Shown piece after piece: positions 48,578-61,900 of a stretch of DNA of 64,000 nt. Source of the stretch: Combretum micranthum. Taxonomy: Eukaryota; Streptophyta; Magnoliopsida; Myrtales; Combretaceae. Made by a program: the position numbers and the translations under genes. The stretch is from the NCBI GenBank assembly GCA_024138025.1, contig JAMXBD010000055.1:496001-560000 (forward strand), in the 5' to 3' direction. The stretch's first letter is position 1; each line of letters begins with the position of its first letter. Under the pieces are notes generated by a model. That model was not told the DNA's origin, made no database searches, and saw nothing but the letters and a program-made list of their open reading frames with translations.

Positions 48578-51500
48578 ATGGGTGAGCTTAGTGCTGCACT
48601 GACACATATTTTGGTTCCTAGTGCTGCATTGATTGGCATTGCTTTTGCTTTGCTTCAATGGCTTATGGTGTCTAGAGTTAAGGTGTCAAATGATAGTGGA
48701 TACCAAGAAAGTTTGATTGAAAATGAAGAGGAGGGTGTTGATGATGTTGATGCTATCAACAAGTGTGCTGAGATCCAGAGTGCCATCTCTGTCGGTAAGT
48801 GCTTGTGTACATCTGTTTGTGTCTATATGTGCCTGTTTTGTGTCTTAACTTTGTGTATGCTCTTAAGGAGACAAAGTTTAAAAATTATACTAGGATGGGA
48901 TTGCTTCCCATATTATTGGGTGATTAAAGAAGAAATAATATATATTATAGTACTGTTTGACAATGTTTTGTTCGTATTTATGCTGACATTTAAAAGGGTA
49001 ACAGAGGATGTTAACTTTTGCTCATGTTATGCTCTGTCTAGTGGCTTTTCATTACACTGTGGTTGCTGTTTTTATTATGTTTCAGAGGTTTTACATCGTA
49101 TAAGGTATTCATAGAATGGTTATAAATGTGCTGTTAAAGTTTCATTCTCTTTGGAATACCTTTTCTCCTTCTCCATACTGGCACCGGTATTTGTGAAGAC
49201 CTGTTTATGTTATTACAACTAGATCCTGTTCTTATATCACTTTATCATCCTTGTCAGGATTTTAAGTGTTGTCTAGATGTGTCTATATCAATTTTCCCTT
49301 TAAGAAATTAAAGAATATGAATAAAATGGAAAGACAAACAGCAAAAAGAATTATAGCTGAGACTGATAATTGCACGAAAAGTTGAAGCTTTAATATCCTC
49401 TTGCTGCATACAACCTTAACTGGCTCATAATAGGATGAAAAACAGATGCTGGTCTGATGCAAAGTGAAGCTGCAAGAACCATCCTACGAATTTGAATATC
49501 CTTAACATTAACATCAACATCAAGATCTGAACCCAGATGACTCTCGCGTTCCCCACTCTCAGTAGTTGGCTTTGCCTAATAATCAGTTGGATCCTGGTTT
49601 AAAAGGTTGCCATTGATTTCATTGAATTCTGATATATTTCTTATTAGTTTTGGTTTTTTGATGAATTTTAAATTCACAACCATCTGATGTTAAATTTTAA
49701 GCCCAACAGACTATTAATTGACTCCTCTTCACTAATCGGTTGGATGGGAACTTTGAATGAAGCTTGTTAGATTACAAAGAAACGGCGACCATGGATTTGA
49801 ATCCTTGATTTTGATATCATGATGAACATAGCAATAAGACCAATGATCTGAAGAATTGTTAAAAAATCTCTTTTGGACCTTTGATATTTGTTTGCTTCTT
49901 GTGGAATTTATTAATTTATTTATCTACAAAAGTCATAAGCCATTCTTTCCTTTCCCTTGCACAAGCAAACGTCCAGGAGGCACATAGAGAATTTTGATTC
50001 TCTGTATAAGTTGTAGTTTTAATTGGAAAAGTTAAAATTAGAATTCCATTCTCTAATATGTTGGTACCTAAAAGAAATCCTCCAGGTACCAAATTTTTTA
50101 GTTTATATGAAGTAATTGATTTGAGTCTCTATGTTCAAATTTTAATTCTAGATTTTTATACCAAACTCGTGGATACAGTATGGATTGTTAATCAACACTG
50201 CAAGTCACTTGAATTTATTGCTTCTTTTTCAGGTGCAACCTCTTTCTTGTTTACTGAATACAAATACCTCAGCATTTTCATGGGTGCATTTGGTTTCATA
50301 ATCTTTCTCTTCCTGGGATCAGTCAAGGGCTTCAGCACCAAAAGTGAACCCTGCACATATAACACAGGAAATCTTTGTAAACCGGCCCTTGCTAATGCCT
50401 TCTTTAGCACAATTGCCTTCTTACTTGGTGCTCTTACCTCCGTGCTCTCCGGTTTTCTTGGAATGAAGATTGCCACTTATGCGAATGCAAGGACTACACT
50501 TGAGGCAAGGAAGGGTGTTGGAAAAGCATTCATTACAGCTTTCCGCTCCGGTGCAGTGATGGGATTTCTTCTTGCTGCAAATGGACTGTTGGTGCTGTAT
50601 GTTTCCATTAACTTGTTTAAGATGTACTATGGGGATGACTGGGAGGGACTTTATGAATCAATCACGGGTTATGGCCTTGGCGGTTCTTCAATGGCACTGT
50701 TTGGAAGAGTTGGAGGAGGTATCTACACAAAAGCAGCTGATGTTGGTGCTGACCTTGTTGGGAAAGTAGAGAAAAATATCCCAGAAGACGATCCAAGAAA
50801 CCCTGCAGTAATCTTTTCTTCTCCTATGACTAGCAGCGTGTTGTACAGTATTATTTAAGTGATTCAACATGATTTCTCCTTGCTTCATACCTGAGGGAAT
50901 GAATGATTCTTCTTTTGATTTGTTTTGTCAGGTTATAGCAGACAATGTGGGAGACAATGTAGGTGACATTGCAGGAATGGGGTCTGACCTCTTTGGATCA
51001 TATGCTGAATCGTCCTGTGCGGCACTCTTCGTTGCATCAATATCATCCTTTGGGATAAGCCATGACTTCTCAGCAATGTCCTATCCTCTAATTATCAGTT
51101 CAATGGGAATTGTTGTTTGCCTGATAACTACACTTTTCGCCACAGACATATTCGAGATTAAGCAAGAGTGAAATTGAACCATCACTGAAGCGCCAGCTTC
51201 TTGTCTCAACTGTTTTGATGACTGTGGGGATTGCCATGGTTACCTTCTTCTCACTACCTTCAGAGTTCACTCTCTATGATTTTGGCACCAACAAGGTTGT
51301 CAAAAATTGGTATGCACCTATCACCTTTGTTAGTTAAATTTTTTTCATAGGCCTAACTCTTTTGAATCCGTAAGACTTTTGTTGATGGATTTTCAATGAC
51401 ACAGGCACCTTTTCTTTTGCGTGCAATTGGTTTGTGGGCGGGGCTTGTTATTGGCTATACGACAGAATACTACACAAGCAATGCTTACAGGTACTTAATG

Positions 51501-53703
51501 TTCAATTTTTTACTACAACCATGTTATCTAAAAGTTTAAAATTGTAAATATGATATGGCATTAAGCTTTATTATTTTGTAGTCAAAATCATTTGTGGGTT
51601 TATATTTTGATTGAAAATCATCAAATGATTTAATTAAATAGGGTGAAATTTCAATGAAAAGATTCAACCCATAAACCCCTGCTTAGATATCTTGTTAAAT
51701 TTAGTTTCATATTGATTTTTAGTTTCACAACAATCTAATCTAATATGCTATGATTTGCCTCATTGGTTTGTTAGTGTTGGATATCTAGGGCAGTTTAGTC
51801 CCATATCATAAGATCTCTTCAAAACTATAAGAGCATATCCACTTGCTAATAGCTCAGGTATCTTTTTCTATCATAACAAAATCTGTGGAATAGAGCATAT
51901 GATACTTGTGCTTTGAAAGCAATATCATCCTCATAATATGATCAATTAATTAAAAACAATATAGAAATAACCCACATCTACACAAATGCAATTACATACA
52001 GGGGGTAACTTTGTTCCAAAGAACCAAAAAAGATCAAGAGTAAGTATTTCTTTATTTCATTCTTAATCTTTTGATGTTAATTAACATATATCATATCTTG
52101 CAGTCCAGTGCAGGATGTAGCAGATTCTTGCCGGACTGGTGCTGCAACAAATGTGATATTTGGATTGGCTTTGGGTTACAAATCTGTCATCATTCCCATA
52201 TTTGCTATAGCACTTGCCATCTATGTGAGCTTTAGCTTGGCTGCAATGTATGGAATTTCCATGGCTGCTTTGGGAATGCTCAGTACCATTGCCACTGGTC
52301 TTGCTATTGATGCATATGGTCCTATAAGTGATAATGCAGGCGGTATTGCTGAAATGGCCGGAATGAGCCACAAGATACGAGAAAGGACAGATGCTTTGGA
52401 TGCTGCAGGCAACACCACTGCTGCTATTGGCAAGGTAAAGTTGAATATGATCTTTTCTTTTAAGTTTTAATTAATAAGTGGAAGAGCAATTATCATGCCA
52501 CTAGGCCATAAAGGCATTGGCAATATCCTGTTTTAGTTTATGCTCTACTTGATGCAAATGAAGGTAAGCCAACATTTCCTAGAGCTAGAGATAGATTCTC
52601 GAATGGAAAATTTTATTTGCATTATGTTTTCTTGACTTGAGAGCACATGCTGCATTTTATTATGTACTTTGTATTTGCACTTCAGGGTTTTGCTATTGGC
52701 TCAGCTGCTCTTGTCTCCCTTGCTTTATTCGGTGCCTTTGTTAGCAGAGCAGGCATTGAGACAGTAGATGTATTAACGCCAAAGGTCTTCATCGGTTTGA
52801 TTGTTGGAGCCATGCTTCCATACTGGTTTTCTGCCATGACAATGAAGAGTGTTGGCAGCGCAGCTTTGAAGATGGTTGAAGAGGTTAGACGGCAATTCAA
52901 CAATATTCCTGGACTTATGGAAGGGTCTGCCAAACCAGACTATGCAAACTGTGTGAAAATATCAACCGATGCTTCACTTAAAGAAATGATCCCACCTGGT
53001 GCGTTGGTCATGCTCACCCCACTCGTTGTGGGAACCTTTTTTGGAGTAGAAACTCTTGCAGGAGTACTTGCTGGTTCACTTGTGTCCGGTGTACAGGTAG
53101 CTCCAGTGATCCTTATGATTCTACTGCTTACTAACTAGTACAAACACTTTAAGAGCAAAATATCAAAATAAAACATATTAAACAAACACAATGTGATAAA
53201 CTATGATTCCTTGGGCACCTATTTGGTTTAATTGTCTTTCATTTTTATCCTCAAAACAGTTTCTTACTGATATATTCTTATGCTTGTTAACGTAGGTTGC
53301 TATTCAGCTTCTAACACGGGTGGTGCTTGGGACAATGCCAAGAAGTATATAGAGGTGAGTCCTAGAAATGATGTAACCAAATGGCATCTTACATTACATG
53401 AACTATTCTATCAATTCCTCAAGCAAGACAGCCTTCACTTTGCTCAACTTAGATCAAAGAAACATGCAAACTCATCAAGCTTTAATGGTATGTGCAGGCT
53501 GGTGCATCCGAGCATGCTAAATGCTCGGTCCAAAGGGGTCCGATCCTCACAAAGCTGCTGTAATTGGAGATACTATCGGAGACCCTCTGAAGGACACTTC
53601 GGGTCCTTCACTTAATATCCTCATCAAGCTAATGGCAGTTGAGTCGCTCGTGTTTGCACCTTTCTTTGCAGCCCATGGAGGATTGCTCTTCAAACTTTTT
53701 TAA
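48578..53703 (+). CDS. VHP1: Vacuolar H+-translocating inorganic pyrophosphatase, type I (four small frame breaks)
   Basis: This is a membrane-integral pump that hydrolyses pyrophosphate and moves protons into the vacuole. Eight exons are seen: 48,578-48,794, 50,233-50,807, 50,932-51,309, 51,405-51,490, 52,104-52,434, 52,686-53,096, 53,296-53,354 and 53,498-53,703, all with GT-AG borders. Signature sites are [11 protein letters not shown] and [20 protein letters not shown] (pyrophosphate and Mg binding), [20 protein letters not shown], and [19 protein letters not shown] near the C-terminus. [10 protein letters not shown], with alanine before the AIGKG, marks the K+-dependent type I class. Frame breaks lie near 51,168 (two bases), 51,423, 53,304 and 53,521 (one each), all as missing bases. 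Adding five bases gives 2,268 bases, that is 755 residues, close to the usual 760-770. No nonsense substitution is present. Symbol given by analogy to plant VHP1/AVP1. Confidence 0.92.
48795..50232 (+). other. Intron 1 of the H+-pyrophosphatase gene (1.4 kb)
   Basis: Bounded by G/GTAAGT and TTTCAG/GT, phase 1. No nested gene recognised. A less AT-rich stretch at 49,420-49,600 may be retroelement-derived but shows no clear motif. Confidence 0.8.
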
Positions 53704-54078
53704 ATTGCAGAACCACTCAATCAACCTGCTTTCACTGCGCTTTCACCATTACTTGAACTCATCACCATAAAGTGGGATCTTATTTCTCTGAAACAGTCAT
53801 GATCCATTGTTGATAAATTGTTTTATACCTTCGAAGTTGTCATTTTCACCTCTGCAAGGAGAAAATGAAACTACGCCTACACCAAATTTTATGCATCAGG
53901 ATGTAATATTTCAGGATTATTACCCTGTTATTTTGGTTTATCCTTCTCCTTGAATAGCAAATTACCATTCAAACAGAAAAAACTTCTTCTAAAGCCTTAT
54001 CTTCATGCATGGTAGAAAACAGATCGATGTTTTGATAGATAAAAACCATTTTCCGAAAAGGGCATAGAGTGATTCATG
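53704..54078. other. 3' flank of the H+-pyrophosphatase gene
   Basis: Probably the 3' untranslated region. The AATAAA-like signal cannot be fixed in the AT-rich sequence. Confidence 0.35.
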
Positions 54079-54247
54079 TTGTCAAAATCGCAATTTTATT
54101 GTTCACTTATATATATTAAATCGTACAAAATCATGCAAAATCATAAACATGTAAAATCGTATATCTAAATTTATAATTCTATCTCAAATCTATACCTTAA
54201 TTAAAAAACATATAAAATCATATATTTAGCTCGCGATTTTAATAACT
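54079..54247. mobile_element. Short relative of the nested TIR element (MITE-like)
   Basis: The left end GTTGTCAAAATCGCAATTTT and the right end (reverse complement GTTATTAAAATCGCGAG) match the termini of the 738-base element at 42,560. Only about 170 bases remain. The interior repeats AAAATCGTA/AAAATCATA motifs. No clean target duplication. Confidence 0.45.
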
Positions 54248-54249
54248 AT

Positions 54250-57200
54250 TGAAGATTTATTAAATTAATCAGTGAATGATATTATCCGATAAATGTATTG
54301 AGGTAAATGTAAATACATCCCCAAATGCTAAGAGTTCAAGCATGGCCTATGGGGGCATCGTAGCTTTTAAAAATATGCACTTAGCTCCTACTTTGTTGCT
54401 ATTTATAACTTTTTAGCATGGTTTTGAAAACTTTAGCAATGATTGAAGATGTAAGTGCATATTTTCAAAAGTAAGTTTAGAAATTTTAATCAAACCATCA
54501 TGAAATTTTGTCACGTGTGATAACATACAAGTAGCGGAATTAACAAAATTCCGATTCACACCTATAAAATAATTCGACTATAAAAATAATGATATTACAG
54601 CTGTATCTTTTTATTGCTATACTAATGAAAAATATCTATATGTTAGCTTTTACTAGCAAATATAAACACTTTTTTCAATTTTTTTTCATAAATTATTTAT
54701 TAAGAAATAGATACAAATTGAAGTTCTCATCAAAAAATCAAATAAATCGAATATAGATAAAATATAAATTCAAATTAGACATATTTACACATATAGTTTC
54801 GATACAAATAAAGATACAGATAAAAAAACAAACCATCCAAATAGACCCAAAGTTACATATATACTCAAGAACATATTTTAACAATCACATTTACTTTTTG
54901 GTTAATATTACATTTGATATCTATATTTTTATCTATTTCTTCAATTAAGTAGTAGTAGCTCTATGTGTGTGTGTTTTTTTAATTTATTTTTATTTCTATT
55001 TTGGCTTATGTAGAAAAATTTTCCATATTTACTTCACGATTTGATTTAAAAGCTTTAATACTCACTTGAACGTAGTAGTAGAGCAAATGGTGCCAAGTTG
55101 GTATCATTGTATACTTATTTCAACTCCTATGTAGATAAAGTTGGCTATTAGATGAGTCTCGACAAATAAATAAATAAATACGTCTCATGAGTGTAAAAGG
55201 GTACTATATATTAAATATAACAGTTTATATATCTTAAAAAACTTAACTTGAATGCTACAAATTCTAAAATTCTCCTTCACCACTCTTTAGCATTGTGATA
55301 TGAAATCCATTATTGTTTGTGTGAATCTTCTCAAGTTGAAAAAACTTCATCTCAAAGACATCTTAATTCCCATGGTTAACATCAATTGTTAAACCAAAAG
55401 ATTCATATTGAATTTTGATGAAACAAAATATTATATAATTAAACAAGTTTTATGGAAAGACCTATACTTGGTTTATATTACGTGAACAACAAAACTTAAC
55501 TTATAAATGAGCTAAATGTGCTCTTTGTATGACTATGTCTTGGTGGGTGCATGTGAAACTTGCTTGAGGTTTTTCCTTACCTTTGTCTTTATCTTTTAGG
55601 TGCTTGTTGCTAGCAGCTAGCATTTAAACATCAAGAATTAGAGTTCAAATGCTAGCATGATCAAAATTTACTAATATGATTTACTGTAGGTAACCAAACG
55701 TTAGAACATGGTAACTAAACATTAACGTGATTAGTAGTAAATGATCTTACATCAATGGTATAGTCTCTAGGATAGTGATGGGCTTTTCTAGTTTCTAACT
55801 TTTTTGGTGCAAGATGTAGTCTAGACCTTTGATGGCTAAGTTTTAGATCTAACCATTTGCAAATGTAATTAGATGGTAGCAAATATGACGTTCGACCAGT
55901 AAACGTGAAACTATTCTTTGGTTCAAACTCCAAATCTGTAACCTCTTACCCATCTTATGTATTTTTTATCACCTTATTTATTAATATATTTATTTTGTTA
56001 AAATCATTTAGCTATAAAATCAAAATTCAATTCAAAAATTGATAACGCTGTATTGAACTCAACTCACCCTCCTCCTTTTGAGTTTAGTCTATTGTAATTT
56101 AATCAATATGTTTTAGATCTTAAATGAAACAGGATTCAAATGAGATAGATCATGCCTTGACTATTACAATAATATACTCATTTTGCTATTACCACAATTC
56201 CTTTAGAAATTTCTTTATCCACGAGCTTCTTATAAGCATCAATAATAATAACATGCTTAGCTTCAATAGTGAATAAAGTAATATAGTTTTGTAATTTTGA
56301 CTGTCATAGCATAGTCTTCCTATATAAGTAATCAGATAACCTAAGTTTGATTTCTCATATCATCATCGCATGCCATTCGTGCATCTATGGAACCCTTAAG
56401 CATGAGTTTTTTAGCACCAAATTATAAACATGATTTAGAATTGTTTGCTATTAATTCATTTTATTTTGGTCTAATGTTTGCAATTCAGATTAAAGATATA
56501 GTGACTAACAATACAAAATGTATATTATATGGTCTCGTACATATTGTAACATACCTTAGAATACCAATAACTAATGTATGATGTGCCTTCTTCATTTTTG
56601 CTTTCTCTAATTTACTTGTAGAGACTGCATGATATTGAGTTTAAAGTTACTTGCAAGTTAGAAACTTCTTGGCTTTGTATTACTCTTATTGAATCTCTCT
56701 AAAAGCTTTTAATGTGTCCTTCCTATGATAATAAAGATTTTTGGCTTATCCTATAATGTATATTTTATATCCTAAGAATTCATCAAATAATCCTAATTTT
56801 TTGTATCAAAAGGACTACTTAACTCCTTTTTCAACTTTAAATTTGATTAGTATCATAGCTAATAAATAGCATACCTTTCACACATAGTAAAAAGACGAGG
56901 CCATTATAATGCGCTAATATGGGGAATTAAACTCGGTATCTCAAAGATTAGGACTTGGACTAAATGCTACTAGGCTATAAGGCCATTAACAATTATGATC
57001 TTTTATAATCATATTTCTTACGCCTTTGTCTTGAAGCTTACTCTGGCCCATATAACTCCTCTCCATGTATATTTCTTCATCTAAGTATCCATGGGGAGGG
57101 AAAAAAAAAAGAAGAAGAAGAAGCCTTCTTAACATCATACTACTTAATCTCTAAATTCAAACTAGTAATCAAGTATATAGCAAAAAAAAAAAAAAGTTAA

Positions 57201-58180
57201 TCCAATATAACTTAAATATAAGAGGCGTTTGACTTTGTGAGCAAGATTTCATTAAAATCAATGCCTTACTTTATATCTTGACATTGGGCTATTTCTTTAG
57301 CCTTCAAATTGTAAACCTCCATCTCTTCTTGCCGTGTGCGTGTGTGTACATATATATGTATTACAACATGGCGTTTTTTTATGACATCTTAGCTCTTTCC
57401 ATTTATAAAATCACCTACCCACTAAAAAGTATGCCTTATAAAAAGGTTCTCTCTTTAGTAGACCTTCTGAACTCCAATTCAACTTTAGGTTTTATTAGTC
57501 CTTATGGAGCTAAAACTCCTCACAATGATTGTCATGTGGATCTTCACCATCGTTCGTTGATTACCACGAATTTTGGGAATGGGCGAATCTAAGTTGGTAG
57601 GATAATTAAAGGAGTTAAGATCCTATGTTTTTGTGGCTTTGTGGTGGTTTGGCCCTCTATAAATATCATTTCTCTTCTAGCTATGGCCTTCCCCTCGACA
57701 AGATCCAATATTATATGACTAAACTCTTCATGTATTAACTTTTAAGAAAGTATACTGTTTTGTATTGCTTTTATCTTTAAGAACATGAATGAGGCTTTGA
57801 AAAATGCTCTTTTATATATGCATGTTAGACTTGATTATTATATATGGTGCAATATTAAGTTTTAGACTTAGTTATTGCTAATGATTTGAGATAATGAAGT
57901 GGTCAAATGATAAAGAGTGGAGTCTCCATAGTTTTATTTTATTTATTATTCATTTTTTGAAATTAGGTTCAACCAAATTATTCTTATTTTCTTTTCAGCA
58001 AAGATCTGTACAAGTAATTTCTTTTTTTTTTCAATTTCGATTTTATTACATTTATATATATATATATATATATTGAAAGTCTATTAGTTTTTATTCCCAT
58101 TATTCAAGTCCAGTAAAATCAAGTCTTAAAAAAAAAAAAAAAGAAGAGAGAGAAATAGAAAAGAAAAAAGGAAAAGTCAA
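54250..58180. other. 3.9-kb intergenic stretch, no gene seen
   Basis: AT-rich with poly-A runs, a CA/TG-poor interior and (TA)n at about 58,052-58,072. Short frames show no recognisable domain. A few minus-strand phrases around 56.2-57.5 kb recall copia-type coding sequence, but not strongly enough to call. Confidence 0.4.
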
Positions 58181-58529
58181 ATTCCTTCAAAACAGCATGA
58201 TTTTTTAAAGTCTTTTGCTTTCCCTCCTCTCTCCCTCTCCCCACACACACTCACATGGTTAACCACTGGGTCTTGCGTTACCTTAGGGTAAGTTCTGTCT
58301 CTTTCTCAATTTCAAACTTCTGTTTCCGCAATTTTATCGAATTTAGGTTTCGTATAATTGCACATTTCCCATGCTTCGTATGAATGCCTGCATCAATTTT
58401 GCCGAAATTTCTCTTTGTATATTTCTATTTTGATGTTTGTTTTTTTTTTTATTTTGTCTTATTCACGAAGCTTGAAATTTATAAAAAATAAAAAATGTTT
58501 TATTGGGTGCTGTTCATCTTATGATTTGG

Positions 58530-58975
58530 TAATGCCTCGATAACATTGAATGTAATTACTTATTAGAATGTTTATAAGTATTCTGTAGAGTGCTGTAGAT
58601 TGGTTAAAGTTGCAATCTTTTTTGGATATTGGGTTCCGCACTTAGAGAACCAAGTTTATTTGGTGTAAATCGGGTTTCTCTCTAGTTAGGATTGTGTTGA
58701 ATATTATGCGGATTCCTGTGTGTGCTTGGATTAGTCAATTTCATATGAATTTGATACGATAGGGCTTTGACAACGTAAAATGTAACCACTAATTGGAATC
58801 TTATATGGATTCTGTAGAATGGTGTATGTTGGTGAAAGCTGCAATCTTTTTGGACATTGAGTTCCACGCCAGGTGACAGCAAGTTTATTCGGTGTAAGTC
58901 GGGTTTAGTCTAGTTAGCCGTGTTGAATATTATGGGGTTTCCTGTCTGAGCTTGGTTGGTACTGTCTCACTCGGT
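58530..58975 (+). repeat. Diverged tandem duplication of about 225 bases in the SANT-gene leader region
   Basis: GTAGAGTGCTGTAGATTGGT / GTAGAATGGTGTATGTTGGT, GCAATCTTTTT, AAGTTTATTTGGTGTAAATC / AAGTTTATTCGGTGTAAGTC and GTGTTGAATATTATG follow in the same order twice, offset by about 225-227 bases. It lies just before the proposed start codon, probably in a 5' intron after the GTAAGT at 58,287. Confidence 0.8.
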
Positions 58976-58979
58976 AAAT

Positions 58980-61900
58980 ATGCTGACAAGAAAGTCAGCC
59001 AGTGGCATATCCGATGATTGTACCCCTCTGCGTCGCTCACGAGGTTTATCCACCAAAATAAGTCCCCTCAAGTTGAAAACACAAGCAATGTTAAGTCATG
59101 GATGAGGAAAAACCTTGTGCCAAATTCAGCTTCAAAAGGAACCCTCTTCAAAGAAAACCAAGGTACAAGGCACCAAGCAAATTCCAGAGACGTCGGGGAT
59201 TCATGCCAAGGAATTGGTGAAATTGGCTAGCACGCCAAGAAGGTCTCCAAGATTGAATGGTGGGGTTGGTGAGAGTCCAAATTCCACAAACCTGTTGAGG
59301 GGTTCTAGTTTGCAGACTGTGTTGGAGATGTTGAGAGCACTAGAGGCCATGTGCCTAGCAAGGAAACGAGACGTGGCGGGAGTAAAGTTAACGGAGGTTT
59401 TGAAAATGTTGAAGCAGATGAAAATGTTGATAAATGTGAGAAAATTGTAGTGAGAAGTGGAAGCAGCACTAGACATTGTGTTTGTGCTCTTCCTGCAGTT
59501 AAGAAGGAAGGAGGTAATGAGAATAAGGCCTCGATAAAAAGAATTCAAGGTGAAGTAATTAATACCAAGAATGTAGGAAGGAGCACTCAATGCGGTGTTC
59601 TTGCTCTTCCAATAGTTCAGAAGGAAAGAGGTGATGAGAATAAGTTCCAGGGGAAAAGAACTCAAGGTGAAGAAATAAATGCCAGCAACAAAGAGTGGAC
59701 TAAAGAACAAGAAACTGCCTTGCAAAGAGCCTATCTAGCTGCAAAGCCAACCCCTCATTTCTGGAAGAAGGTTGCCAGATTGGTAAGTCACGATTATTTG
59801 AGAACTTTTCATATTTGTTACTTTATAGTGCTGGAGTTATCAATTTTTGAGATACAGTGTCCTGAAGTAGATAAAAGGTGCCCCTGTGTAGCTTACCTAT
59901 TATCTTGTGAAACTTTTATAATATATGGGCACATGCATATAAAGTGAAATTTGATACCTAGTTATCCATATGAAACTATGTGGAAGTTGGAACAACGCAT
60001 GATGTTCTGAACTTGCTTTTGCCACTCAAAAAATATGGTACATGTTGAATGGTTATTCCTTAGAAATATGTCGCAATTTACATGTTTAAGAGGTGATGTT
60101 TTTCTGAGACTCATTTCTGGCAGGTTTAAATCAGTATAGAATTGAAAAATGCAGTTCAATGGGAAAAATGGAGTGAGGGAAAGGGGTATCACTTAGTAGC
60201 TATAAGTAATCTTGGTTTGATTCTTCAATTAATATCATCTTTAGGGTCTAATAAATGGATGGAATTGGATGAAGTCTTTGAAAGGTTTTCATCTTTGTGC
60301 TAAATAATGAAGTTCCAAGCAGCATGAGTTCATAGGTCAAATTTCCAAAAACATCATTTATAGCTGCTAATGCATGGTCACACTAGAAGATGGAGAATTG
60401 ATCTATGTAGACCTGGATGCAGACAGAAAATACTGTCCTCTTCATTAATAATCACACAAAACATGGCATTTTATAGAATTCAATTGCATTGGATGTTGAC
60501 CTGATTGAATCTTGTGGATGAATTTTAGCTGTTGCATTCAGTGTTCATATTCCCGAGGGTAAAAAATATAGAAAGAAATCGATACTTGCTGATTGGTTGT
60601 AGTCCAGTTAAAACAGCCACTGAATCCAGTGATTACTAGTGACTGATGTTCTTAATAAGGATCAAACTATTATTTGACAATGCGCTTCTGGAGTTGCAGT
60701 AGAGTAATCTACCACCTCAAATGGCATTTTCTCTAAAGTAGTTAATATCCTTCCAATATCTTTTCCTTAATCTTTGTTCCTGCCAGATAATTAAGGTTTA
60801 GTGTAGTTCTGATTTTATACCTTGGAAAACTTTCTTCTATTTCATAGAGTCAATTGTATATGTGGAATTTTACTGGTGGGCGGCAAAAGATGATTCAGTG
60901 CATCCAGGCTCTTCACAACTTGTAAGGTCCTACAAGGACTATCGCCTGGTTGCATAACTCCCTACTTATTTTGTGGCCTGTATGGCTCCCTTTTCTTACA
61001 CTGCTGTTTCAAAACAGTTTAGAAACGGATAAACACAAAATTAGATATAAAACCTAAAACTACCTAATTTTTTCTAAATGTTGAACACATGTTCTAGCGT
61101 GTTCAATGCATATTATCATTTTTTAAATATATTCATAATAAAACATTCACAAGTAAGAAAAAATAAGGCAAAAAAAATATTTGCACCAGCCCATCACCTT
61201 GCTGGATAACCATTACGATCGGTCACTGGCTAACGCCTTTGCCTTCCTTCATCAATTCTTGCTAGGGCCTCTACTACCATTCTCTCGAGCATGTTACAAT
61301 AATATAACCATTCTCAAGTTTTAAATATAGAAATATTGAAAAAATGTCTGGAGAACTTTTTCAGCAAAATGAAAATACAGCTCAGCTCATTGTGTGGTGG
61401 TACATTATCAAAATGACTGAGTTCTGCAAATCACAATTGTTAGCTGATTGTTCTTCTTCTTTTATTATTATTATTTTTTCTCTCTCTTCCTTCCTTCTGG
61501 GTCACATAAGGGGGTATTTCATTATCAAGCAAACTCCCTTCTATTTGAACCAGAAAAGAGGACGTCTTTTATTTCCATTCCTTCTTTGGCTGAAAAGAAA
61601 ATTTTCATATCCTTTCATGTTTTTCCTCCTAAAGCATGAGGCTAAATTTATCAGCACTCTTCAGCGTATAATATTACAGCTGACTTAAAAGCCATAAAAA
61701 TTGCTTGTCCATTTCGGTTTTTTTTTTTTTTGTCCCCATGCATATTTTTCTTTTATCATAATATTTGTTAAATTACTAACAAATTTTGTTGTTTGCTTTA
61801 TGTTCTTCTCATGAAACTTCTCTTCATAAATGGACGTGACAGCCTTTATTTCAACAAGGTCCATGCGTATTGTCTGGTTCATGTCATGCTCAATTGTTGT

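Noticed and set aside
52081..52371. 96-codon minus-strand frame
   Set aside because: Antisense shadow of exon 5 of the H+-pyrophosphatase gene.
56150..57590. Possible minus-strand copia coding remnants
   Set aside because: Only scattered phrases fit, without a run of RNase H or reverse transcriptase motifs in order.
59201..59725. 174-codon minus-strand frame
   Set aside because: Antisense to the first SANT-gene exon. Hydrophobic composition comes from the complement of lysine/glutamate codons and no domain is seen.
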